A DNA stretch of 64,000 nt from Microstegium vimineum (lineage: Eukaryota > Streptophyta > Magnoliopsida > Poales > Poaceae), in NCBI GenBank assembly GCA_022036555.1, contig CM039130.1, positions 6,298,527-6,362,526 of the forward strand, read 5' to 3'. Both the position numbers and the translations under genes were made by a program. The first letter of the stretch is position 1, and each line of letters opens with the position of its first letter. Below the pieces are notes generated by a model that worked only from the letters and a program-made list of their open reading frames with translations, had not been told where the DNA came from and did not search any database. Shown one piece after another: positions 23,856 to 34,500 of this stretch.

Positions 23856-24493
23856 CTGTCACATAGAACATAAGAACAAATTTAAAACCTGATACGGGAC
23901 TAGTCTGCAACTTTTCTGGATTTTCAGCACAACAGCAGTTTAGAAAAACAGTCATATATGAAGTTCCCAAACTCAAACAGAGGAAAAGCATACATGGTTG
24001 GAAAGATAAAGAAATTATCTAAAACTTTCGTAATTCTGACTTTTTCTGATTCTGGCATTAACTTACTCATAAACTGTAATTAAACAGATCTATCCAGATT
24101 ACCAAACTGCGCAGAAACATCAACTTACAGGAATTGTTTCTCTTAACCCCGAATAGATATGAAGGTGCCTCTTGCGGCCACGGAGAGATAAGTAAGTCTA
24201 CTGTTTTAAGTTAACTTTTGGTGATTTTAGGACGTTCAAAATTAATTAAGAATAATTAACAAGATAGAGAGGTCTGAAAAGACAGATTAACAAAAACTGC
24301 AACTTTATTATTATTAAGCTTTTCAAGCAACCCAACTAAGCTATGAGTGTTGTGGATAGGCCCACAACCTCAACAATCATTACAAAGAACCAACTCACAC
24401 ATTAGCAAAAGCACAAGCAACTAAACACTTAGAAGAACACTAGCACACACGACTCATGAACTAACGTATAAACTATAAAGGGGATTTCTAGTC
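23856..24493 (-). other. Spacer between extra ORF and gag of the Tekay element
   Basis: About 640 bp, AT-rich, without an ORF. It would be untranslated leader in the element RNA. No clear splice pair is seen. Confidence 0.5.
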
Positions 24494-25216
24494 CTAACTC
24501 TTCTTGATCTTCTTGAAGTTCAAAGGCAACCCAAACTCTTCACGAAGCTCATCTTGTTGTTGGTAACTGCGCTTAAGCTCCTTGCGCAGCTCCATCGTTT
24601 CCACCAGGAGATGTCCATACATACTCATCATTTCTTGGACGAAGTCGACGAGCTCATTTAGGACAGGGCCACCTTCACCGTTAGGTTCGGCGGTGATCCA
24701 ACCTTGCTCTGCATCGAAGCGAGGGATGAAGCGACATCGGGTGTTGGCAATTCTTTCTCTGAACTTGTTGTGGATGGCCATATATGCGGAGAACGCGGCG
24801 TCCTTCATACTTGTTTCTATGGTTGGATGTGCAACACAACTATGGAACGTATAGTCCACTCGTTCAGTTGCTTGCACACCAGCACTTCCACAGATGTAGA
24901 TCTTCGCCTTCCAGTAGGTGTTGGCGAGGGGGTGTTTGTATTCCTTGCAGGTGTACATTGTTGCAACTTCAGGCCCTGGGTGGCATTCTCCCACAAGATT
25001 CACCAGCTGGGAGTGAGCGTAGCTGCTATTCGCTCCTCCTCGGATATACTTAGTGCGAATCCACCCTGGCTCTTCTGGCAGGTCTTCATAGGCAACATCG
25101 GAAGCAGGGGAATTAACGTCAGCACTTGGGGCATGGGGGCTCTCTTCCCCATGGTACTCTTCGCTACTGGATATTTCCTGGACTTCCTCCTCGGGTTCTT
25201 CCTGAGATTCCACCAT
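24494..25216 (-). CDS. Extra ORF upstream of gag in the Tekay element (240 aa)
   Basis: An intact frame of 240 codons between the PBS and gag. The N-terminal 50 residues are Glu/Ser-rich. The centre has YTCKEY, WKAKIYICG and FHSCVAHPTIETS. The C-terminus is a predicted coiled coil (EMMSMYGHLLVETMELRKEL) followed by a basic tail ending KKIKKS. It has none of the usual gag or pol motifs and I recognise no domain. It is open while gag and pol are broken, which hints at recent selection or trans use, but may be chance. Extra ORFs are known in Ty3/gypsy elements of other lineages (Tat, Athila). The role is unknown. Confidence 0.6.
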   Translation of the reverse strand: MVESQEEPEEEVQEISSSEEYHGEESPHAPSADVNSPASDVAYEDLPEEPGWIRTKYIRGGANSSYAHSQLVNLVGECHPGPEVATMYTCKEYKHPLANTYWKAKIYICGSAGVQATERVDYTFHSCVAHPTIETSMKDAAFSAYMAIHNKFRERIANTRCRFIPRFDAEQGWITAEPNGEGGPVLNELVDFVQEMMSMYGHLLVETMELRKELKRSYQQQDELREEFGLPLNFKKIKKS

Positions 25217-25464
25217 TGTAGCTTGTGGTTCAGGAGGGGCAACCTACTACGGAGGAACACGTTCACTGGAACTGAGTTGAGCTGACCGGCGAAGGGTAGG
25301 CATCTTTATCCATGACAAAGATAGAGATAGATTAGAACAACATTTTCACAATAGAATAAGTCAAGTGTATCATAAACAGTTTGAGCAAATATATATGCAA
25401 GGATGTATGCATGAAAAGAGAAGGTAAGAAGACCATTCTAACTAGGCTTGCGTCCTACAGTCAA

Positions 25465-25482
25465 CACTGGCTTTGATACCAA
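25465..25482 (-). other. Primer-binding site of the Tekay element
   Basis: On minus, two bases after the LTR end, TTGGTATCAAAGCCAGTG resembles the 3' complement of initiator Met-tRNA (TGGTATCAGAGC) with one change. Confidence 0.75.
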
Positions 25483-25484
25483 TT

Positions 25485-28445
25485 TGTCACACCCAATTTT
25501 AAGGATAAAATTGAATATGAATAACTCATGTGTGCCCAGAGATCAATCACACACATAAGCCGACAAATCTTTAAACAATACCATTACAGAGTGCTTATTA
25601 CATAACGAATAATATTTATTAAATGTAACAGCGGAGAATAAAGATAACTCTCATGACGAAGCTCCACTTCATAGGGAACGCCGACTGGTTGACCACTAGC
25701 CTAGTACTCCTCACGGTAGTCTTCATAGCCATCTGAAGAGGTTGAGAAAGCAAGAGTGAGCCCTTACGTACTCAGCAAGAGTAACATAGGGTTATAAAGC
25801 TCAAAAGGTTGACACTGTCTGTACTGCGGTTGCTTTTAACTTGGTCAAGTTTTACCAACACTTAGCTTTAGTTATGCATACCCAGTTGATAACCACATGA
25901 TAAGATTAATAAACAACATTAATAATTAAACAACATGATCATCTACACTGTGAGTTTTTCAGGCCGCTCGTAACCGTGAGCACGGCTATCATGATAGATT
26001 TACACTCTGCAGAGGTTATACACTTTACCCACAAGCCATGTTACCCATATGCCCGGGGTAATTACTCCCATAACACTTCCAAGGTGAGTGGGCAGGGAAC
26101 ACTATGAAGTCTTTCAAAAGTCTTCCCAACATGTTGCCAGACCCTACGGACTCAAGGGCAAGGGGTATGTAAAGCCTCTACTCGATGGTACCTTTCGAAG
26201 CGGTAACCACCCTAGAACATGCCCTACAACCAGCTCGGCAATGGTGCCTTTCACGAACTGCCAACATGCTAGTATGAATCTTTATACTTGACTAAAGCCA
26301 AAGCCATTATAGCACTCGTGGTTGCATTTAAGTCCCAGCTTTTGCCCTACAGTGGGGTCCTATTCCATGTTGCTATAAAAGCAAATTTTATCTCATTGTT
26401 GCATATATCATTAATCAAGATTCATCTCAATATTCATCATGTAAAGCATAGCAAAGCTACCCATATGCATATAAACCCATGGTGACAAGGTAAAGGATAA
26501 CATGCAATAATGACTAGATGAATTAGGGTGAATAGGTAAAAAGGACGATCCCATGTTAAACTTTCCTTGATCACAGAGCTCCTGGTGATCCTGATCTGCT
26601 GCAAAGAACTCTTGCTCACCGAAGATCTCATCGGTTGTACTCGATCAACATCACCACGCAATCATCCAAACAATCATACACGAAGCAATAAAGACATGAT
26701 CAGAACATTACACCAAAACAATTAAAAAGGTTATGAAAAGGTTATAAAACAGATCTATACTTTACTACGATCACAAAGACACGAGAATCACACTAATCGG
26801 ATCTAAAACAAAGAAGTTAGAGATTAAATAGGATTTTGAAAAGGGTAAGATTAAAGCATTAGCAAATTAATTTTCTTTGATTTTCAAAAGTAATTAACAT
26901 AGATGAAATCTATACTACTGGATAGAGCATAAAATTACGGATCTAACACAACTTGAACGGATCGATTTCGATTTAAAACGAGGAAAATATAAGTTTTGGA
27001 AAATGAGTGGCAAAATTGTAAATAGGAATTTTCTTTAAAATCGAATTAAACAGATCTGATAAAAGGAATACGTTTTCCCGAGGGGAAAGCGTAGGGACCA
27101 AAGGCGCTTTGGACTGCGGGTTCAGAGATCAGAAAGCTCAGGGTCTCTTTAAGAAAATGACCACCCGAAGGGCTATCGGCCGATCTGAGCTGTTGGATTC
27201 AAGATGGAAGGCTCAGATTAGAAGGGGGAGGAAGGAGGCGGCGCTGTGGCCGGAGCAGAGGCAGAGGACGGCGGAGCGCCATGGCCGGCGGCCGGTGCAC
27301 GGCGGCGCGAGGTCGATCGGGCGTTGTAGTGCTCGGTTTTCGATTCCGGAAGCACCGGGAGGTCGAGGATGCAAAGGCGAACTCGCCCAGAGCCATGGCA
27401 AGGCTCGGGGACGGACGAGAGGCGCGGATGGCGGTGATCCGCGGCGGCGGACGTTCTGCGCACGGCGGCGCGGGACGGTTAGGAGCTCCGGTGCCCAATT
27501 CGACCGGGAAACGGATCAGGGAGCACGAGGAGGGCACGACAAACACTCCCAGAGCAATGCCGAGACTCGAGGAAGGACGGGGAGGTCCGACGGCGGTGTA
27601 CTGCGGCGGCGGAGCCCCGGTGCACGTCGGCACGGTTGAACAGAGCACGAACGAGCGAGAAAAGAGAGGGAGAGGGTGTTCCGCAAGCTTGCGAAGGTGA
27701 TGCGCGTGTCGGGACGACTTACCGCAGTCGGAGGAGCTTGGAACGGGCTTGGCGGCGCTCTGTTCGACGGCGGCGCGATGCGAGGCGAGCAGAGGCGGGG
27801 CAGTGGACGAAAACGGCGCGGGGCGGCGCTATTTATTGTGGCCAAGGGGTAGAGTCCCGCCCGGACACGAGCACGGGCGCGGAACGCGTGGGGGAGCAGT
27901 TGCGGGTTCGGCAGACGCGACGTCGACGCGGCGGCAGTGTCCGTTCCGGACACGGGAAGAAGAAGGGGGGGCTGACCGGTGGGGTCACGGTGTCAGCGAA
28001 GGGGAGAGGGAAAAGAAGCGCCGACAGGTGGGGCGGCCGTGTCGGAGAGAGGGAGAGAGAGAGGAGGCCGCAGGTGCAGAGCTGGGCCGGCCCACTGAAG
28101 AAGAAAGGGAGAGGGGGAGGAGGCAGGCCGAGTTGGGCTCTCGGGCCAGAAGAGAGAGGTGAGGTTTTTCTGATTTTCCTTTCTCTTTTTATTTTCCTTT
28201 TTGATTTTTGCAAACCTTTTTCCAAAAGAATTTTGAAATGATTTTGAAATATTTTTCTTTGGGTTTTGAAAACCAAACCACACCGAGAAAAATGCAGGGC
28301 ATGAAAGGCACAACCAAGTTAACCCTAACATGGCATTTAATTTAGTTTTATTTATTTAGTTCTATGCTTCACACAAATACTTAAATTAAATCAAATTTAA
28401 CTCTAATTCAAATCTAATTCACTATTCAAATTTTAGGGTGTTACA
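25485..28445 (-). repeat. 5' LTR of the Tekay element
   Basis: 2961 bp, TGTCACACCC to GGTGTTACA. The TATA-like AATAAATA on minus (27837-27830) sits in the GC-rich half, where the promoter of the element RNA is expected. Larger than the other LTR because of an extra ~165 bp around 26695-26860. Confidence 0.92.
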
Positions 28446-28765
28446 TCTCCTTGAACAAAATATATTTATTTAATTTCAAACCGAGATCTATGGATACTAG
28501 CTCGGCGCCAAGATCCATGGCGTCGACCTCGGCGCCGTAGATCTTGGCGCCGAGCTCGGCGCCAGCCACTATGGCGTCGAGATTCGTGCCACGTGTGCGC
28601 CATGTCATCGGCTCGTCAAATACAACAACGCCAGGTACGGTGGCGCTGAGACGTGTAACCTCGGCGCCAGCCGAGGGTCCATATTCGGAATTCTTTTCGT
28701 CAGGGGTCTATTTGTGATAATCTTTTGAAAAAAGGGTCAAAAAGTAAAAAAGACGGTTTTAATGC

Positions 28766-29362
28766 TGCTCGCCGTAGGGTCCCAGTGTATGTTGAGTTGC
28801 CCGCACTGTTTCTCATTGCGTGCCTATCATTAGATTCTTTATCAAATATATTTTTATAGTATGTCTATTTAATACCATAAATCTTTATAATTTTCTTTAT
28901 AGTTTTTAGCCAAATTTGAGATGTTTTGAAGATTCCTGGAATGTCGAGTATATTTCTGGAGACAATATTAAGTTTTGCCCACCTCCGTAAATAACTCTAT
29001 TGGCCTTTTAGAATCATATTTGTAATACTGTTAGTAAAGTCATTTTATATTTTTCTTTCCCAAGGATGGCGAGGTACCATATACTATGTTACAAAAGTCT
29101 ACGGTGCTACAAAACCCATTCATGTCATGCCACAAGCGTCAAGCGACCGGGGAGACTGCCGGCCGGTCACCTTCCAGGAGACAGCTGCGATGCTTCCTTG
29201 TGTCGCCGTCGCCAGTCGTTTAAAGGTGCCCCTGCCTCACGGCAATAAAATTCATCGTCATGGATTCAGGGTTAACCTATTCAGTACGTATAGAGTGTGC
29301 TGACCGGCCAGTCGGCCACAGAGGCAAAGTTGAAGAAAGAAAATCATTCTAGCAATGGAGTA
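28766..29362. other. Right part of split frame, then intergenic
   Basis: 28766-28859 continues the frame described at 15751. The rest is AT-rich. A GC-rich patch at 29120-29230 has no supported gene. Confidence 0.4.
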
Positions 29363-29771
29363 CTCCCTCCATTGTAAGTCATTTTAATAACATACTTCAT
29401 CCAAAAATCAGAGTCATCTTACTAAAGATAAAATCTCCAAGAATCAGAGTCATCTAAAGCTAGGACCACAGTTTTCACGTCGTCCCAGGCACATGCAACT
29501 CCTCTCACTGGTCCAATTAATTCAATTGTCTGCATGCGGCTCCTCTCACTGGAGGAATTAATTGCATCATCTGCATGCGTCACCTCACCTTGGTCACTGC
29601 GCACGACCCTAAGATTTTTTGAGAATTACACAGTACAACGCAGACACTCAAACACGCACGCACACTCACCCCTATGAATACACGTACGCAAACCCTACCC
29701 CTATGAGCACCTCTGAAGAACTGAACCGACATATATCCCCTAAGATGACTCCAATTTATGGATGGAGGGAG
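29363..29771. mobile_element. Stowaway-type MITE
   Basis: CTCCCTCCAT... at the left and ...ATGGAGGGAG at the right, flanked by TA on both sides (29361-29362, 29772-29773). The interior repeats 'AGAGTCATCT' and includes a segment (29600-29740) with 'CACTCACCCCTATGA', a phrase common in grass repeats, which may be a second insertion. Confidence 0.75.
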
Positions 29772-29915
29772 TATTATAGATATATTATGTATAATATAAA
29801 GTAGGGATAATATAAGTATAGTATAGTATTATAATATATTAATACATATTTTTTTTATTTGATTTAAGACTTATGAATAAACAAATTTTATATTATCATT
29901 ATTCTCAAAATTTAA

Positions 29916-29919
<4 letters not shown>

Positions 29920-29989
<70 letters not shown>
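29920..29989. repeat. (TA)n microsatellite
   Basis: About 35 perfect TA units. Immediately after it (29990-30130) come GAGCTCG/CGAGCC-rich inverted phrases typical of a degraded DNA transposon. Confidence 0.97.
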
Positions 29990-29992
<3 letters not shown>

Positions 29993-30130
29993 CTGGCTCG
30001 CGAGCCTAACGAGCTAATTCGAGCTCGTAAACGAGCTGATCCAGGCCGAGCTGGCTTCCTGGCTCGTTACCCTAACGAGACAGAACGAGCCGAGCTGACT
30101 CGTTGGTCCAGCCTTAGTTGTGAACTCTAG

Positions 30131-31508
30131 TGGACCTGGACCGGAGGGGCGCTGGCTCGTGGGTATAATAATCTTGGCCAAATTCCGCTGCGCGCTCTAA
30201 CAACAAATTAAATTGAACAGCTGCCAGATCTCCACGTACGTACTTCATGGTCTAACTATTAAGAAATGAGTTTAGAAACGTCATCTATTTTAAGTAAAAG
30301 CTTACAGCTAGCTAGACTAAACCACGTGGTGGAATTACTCCTTTTATCTTGTGCTTGTTGGGTTGGTCGATCAACCGAATGAACAAGTTTTTCAAGAGAT
30401 ATGACGGTTGCAGATATCTTAGCACACAATCGGGACCGCGTTAGAATTTAGTACTAGAAACCATCTGAATTTTAAACCAGCATTTGGTTCCTATATATAG
30501 ACAACATGCAATATTGTGAGTCCTCCCATAGGATAGGGCCCTTGTAGTAGAACTACAACGGACAAAAAATTATAAGTTCTTTCAATAAAGTAGAGTTATT
30601 CTAGTGTTTTGATATTCAAAATTTATTATAAATTTTACATACTAATTAAATGTCTATTAGCTAGTGAGAATTCCTATTGATCAGTGATAGTGTTTTATTA
30701 GTAATTAAAAATACTAGAAAAAGTCCCACCATTCTAGTAAGCTAGGTTATGACACTATATACAGTACAGAATATATCTTTTCTAAAAGGATAATTAGCAT
30801 ATATTCTTGTGATGCCGGCAATGGCCGGGCCGATTATTACCGTCCCTGCAAGGCTGCAACTCGCTGGAAAAAAAAATAAAGGCCGAAAGGCCGGGTATAT
30901 ACCAAATAATACGTGTGGTATTCTGCTCTTTGGCCAAGACTATTCCAAGGAAAAATTGCACCAAGTCGTCGGCCAAAGAAGGGAGAATCAGGGACGCCGG
31001 CCGGAATTAAGATCCTTCCACGTTGAACGCCGGCCCTTTTCAACGTCCGCGGTCTTCCCCATGACCCAACCAAGATCAATTCAAGATGGATGGAGAGCAG
31101 CAGTGAGAAAGTGACCAGATCAGCGCAGCATATATCCCGGCCTATTTACTACTGCTAGTAATCGCCATGACCAATGACCCGTTCTGCTTTCTTACCGCAT
31201 ATAGTGAGTCGTTCCCCCAGGCCGCGTGTAATACGTACCACGTTGTTTCCTGCTATATACTCCTCCATCTGCCATGGCATGAAACACAAATCCTTGCATT
31301 GAGGGCTCCGACGAGATAGATCGATATATATACATCCCACCCCCCAGACAACAACACGGTTCATCTATCATATCGTTGATGCACGTCCTTACAAGCTTAC
31401 AGCCCACCCAGCAGCGAGCTCCTCCCACTCGCGCTGCTGCTTGCTGGCGTTCTTGACCACCGTTACGTTATAGCACAAATTAAGGAGCTGAGACGACCGA
31501 CCCACACC
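30131..31508 (+). promoter_or_regulatory. Upstream region and likely promoter of the WRKY gene
   Basis: No supported gene. A TATATATA box at 31325-31332 lies about 180 bp before the ATG and fits a core promoter with a short leader. An alternative TATATA lies near 31253. The region otherwise holds AT-rich sequence and a patch (30800-31100) that is open on both strands but looks non-coding. Confidence 0.45.
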
Positions 31509-34500
31509 ATGGACGACGTACTGCGGCTGGTCGACGAGGGGTTCCACCTCGCCAGGGAGCTAATGGAGGAGCTCCCAGCGGCGCAGAATGACCCGACCTA
31601 TCTCGCCGACCGCTGCCACGGCATTGTCCAAGCCTATGTCGCGGCCATCCGCATGCTTCAACTTCAACCGCACGGCGTCGGCGGCGGCACGGACGACGCG
31701 TCGTCGTCCCCACCGGCGCCGCCGCTGCTTCGGCCTCCTCCTCCTCCTCCTCCTCCTCACTTGGTGGGCGGCGGCGATGGTAGTGGAATTGGCGGCCACC
31801 AGCATGACCACGTCGTCATCCCTCAGCTGGACCTCCTCCGCCCGTTCCTTGGCGGTGGTGCTCCTTCGGCGCCGTCGTCGTTCCCGCACAACCTCGGGCG
31901 TCTGCTATCGTCAGAGTCGTCGCCGTTCATCAACACCACGCCTGTTGATGGAACATCGTCGGGCGGAGGCCCGCTGAGGCGGCGGCAGGCTTCGTCGTCA
32001 CGGTCGTCACCGCCGCCGGTCCAGCCGCGGCAGCAGCACAGGAGGAGGTACGTACGTGGCGTCGCCGTTCCCGTACGTCTTTCCGGCTTGTTGGCGTACG
32101 TTAGGCTTCTAGCGGCCGGGCCTGCTGTTTGTTAGTATGTTTTTGGTGGTCAAGAGTTCAAACCAGGACCCTTTACCACGTCATGGCACGGAATTTTCCA
32201 CGCACGCACCTGCACCGTATTTGTTCTCCGATTGCGACGCCCCCGAGTCACGTACTGCGTGCCGAGTCACGTACGGGGCGTTATACACAAGTTACACGAG
32301 GGGGTTTACTTAATTTGGGACTAATTGATAGTAAGTACTGTTTTGTTATAGCATCAACAGCAATACTCTCTGTTTTTGTTACACGAGACGGTTCCTTAAG
32401 AAAACCGTCTGTAGAAATAAGATATTTTTATAGTTGTTTTTTTTAAAGAAACCGCCTGTAAAAATCAGATTTCTACAGGCGAATTTCTTAACAAAACCGT
32501 CTGTACAAATACATGATTTTTACAGGCGGATTTCTTAACAAAACCGCATGTATAAATCGATTTCTAGAGACGGTTCGGAACCATTTTATTTCTACAGACG
32601 CATGATAAGCAAAACCAACAGTAGAAACTTTTACACACCGCTGGCTTAGAGGGGTTTTGTACTAGTGTCTTTTATTACAACATCTTGAGCAATAGCCTCT
32701 ATTTGGTCTCTTACTTTAGATTTAAGTAATGGAAGTTAAAAAATTAATTTCAACACATCCTCTACTACACCTATATTTGTTGGATCCCTGCTTTTTCCTA
32801 TTCACCCTCTATATCTGTTGGCCCTCTACTTTACCTCTTATTCTTTTATTTCTCTACTTTTTGATATAGATTACATGTAAGCCTCGATATAATTGTTAGT
32901 GTCTATAAAAATATTTGAGAGGTCCAATTTGAGAGCTACTACTGCGGGAGTATGAATAACAAATTTAAGGCCTAAAAAATAGGGAAAGTCCTTAAATCAA
33001 ATGTATGGGCTTTGATTTGAGAACTCTTGTTGGAGACGCTCTTAGCTACTCATTCTATATATTACTCCTCCGTTCATAAATGATAATCATATTAGACTAG
33101 AGAAAAAAAACAAATTTTATAAATTTTGACCAGCAATTAGTCAAATTGTATGAATATTTAGAGCATATAACTTATGCTAATAGATTTGTATTAAAAATGA
33201 CTCTAAGATGATATAACTGTTTTTTGTTATCAACTTAATATTATAATAGAAATTAATGGTCAAAATCTATTTTATATGAATTTTCCTCTGATCTAATATG
33301 ATTATTATTTTTGAACGGAGAGAGTATATACACTGAATTAGTAGTTGTTGATGCATGCTAACGTTATTAAGTCTTACAGTCACGATTATTACTCTAACCT
33401 TGCCAGTGAAATTAAAGAGACAAGTAAACTAGCACTAATTAATATCATTTTTGTTCTGCCGCGGTGATTATATTATTAATAATTCCAGGAGAGATAGTGG
33501 TGAGAGAATGACAATAATGGTTCCGGCACAGCGGACGGGCAACACAGACTTGCCGCCGGATGACGGCTACACGTGGCGCAAGTACGGCCAGAAGGATATA
33601 CTGGGATCTAGATTTCCAAGGTAAGAGTGTCTTCAAGAGACTCTAAATTATTCATAAATGTTAGAAATAGATATTTCAAAGAAAAACTACTCTCCAACAG
33701 CTTCTTTAAATGACTACTTAAATATATCCATCTTCTATTCTGAGTTTTTCTTTCGCTAGTCAAAAATAGAAGACGAGAATAGCTTTTTAGAGTGTGTATG
33801 AGATATAGAAAGACTGTTGAAGAATGAAAAGATATAGAAAACAATTTTTACGCAAATGACTCTTTAAATGATAATTTAGAAAGTGTGATTTAATTAGAAA
33901 ATCTCTTGGAGATGCTTAATTCAATTGTGTTTTGAATCCACACATAAATTTATGGCATGGTTGAATCCTTCTAAAGCACTGAAAAATCTTTCAATTACCT
34001 TATAATTAGTTGAGACAAACAGAGATTCGTATTGATAAATAAATCAATATTATTGCCCATCTCTTCCATATATAGTATAATAAATATAACTTATATGATA
34101 TTGCAAGTACAAAAAAGATTTAATTGGCTGGGACGCTGGTTTTATTTCTAAGCATTTCGTATAGTACTTATCTGCTATGCTATTATAGCATCATTATTAC
34201 GCGCGCTACCGGCTGTCCTTTGGTCACGAGATTCAAGTCACCAAGCATGCTTCCACACCCTTTCCTATATGTTCGCATGGTTCTGGGTCATTCACATTTG
34301 ACTTCATTTTGCCTTAATTGCTTCACTTTTCCTGCTTTCTCACGGCGAAAGCCAACATCAGTGAATATATATAAGCTGGTTCAAACGTCCAGTTATCTAT
34401 ATTGTCTGGCTTTAATTTGTTGTCTTAGGTCTCACCTGGCTCGTGTGTATCCTGTGTCAATGTGTGTGCGCAAGAAATTGAATAGACAGAAGAAATCATT

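Larger units (their letters stand above)
16536..28445 (-). mobile_element. Full-length Tekay-type chromovirus (Ty3/gypsy), 11.9 kb
   Basis: LTRs 16536-19379 and 25485-28445 (TGTCACACCC...GGTGTTACA on plus) enclose, on minus, a Met-type PBS, an extra ORF (24494-25216), gag, protease, RT-RNase H, integrase and chromodomain, then a stem-loop and polypurine tract. Flanks are TCTTC (16531-16535) and TCTCC (28446-28450), a 5-bp target duplication with one change. About five substitutions are seen in the first 200 aligned LTR bases, so the insertion is fairly recent. Gag, protease and pol are each broken. Confidence 0.93.
15921..28755. mobile_element. Mutator-like element (long TIRs), split by a Tekay retrotransposon
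   Basis: Ends form inverted repeats of about 280 bp: 15921-16200 against 28755-28455. They include the run reading 'GAATTCCGAATATGG' and several GGCGCC blocks. The flanks GTTTTAATGC (15911-15920, 28756-28765) are a 10-bp target duplication, in the range of Mutator superfamily elements. Without the Tekay element it is about 0.92 kb. No transposase is present, so it is non-autonomous. 16231-16535 contains a weaker hairpin (ACATTTGTATAT at 16304 against ATATACAAATGT at 16478). Confidence 0.8.

Noticed and set aside
30809..31114. 101-aa plus-strand ORF upstream of the WRKY gene
   Set aside because: Overlaps an 80-aa minus ORF, no recognised motif, composition of a promoter region.
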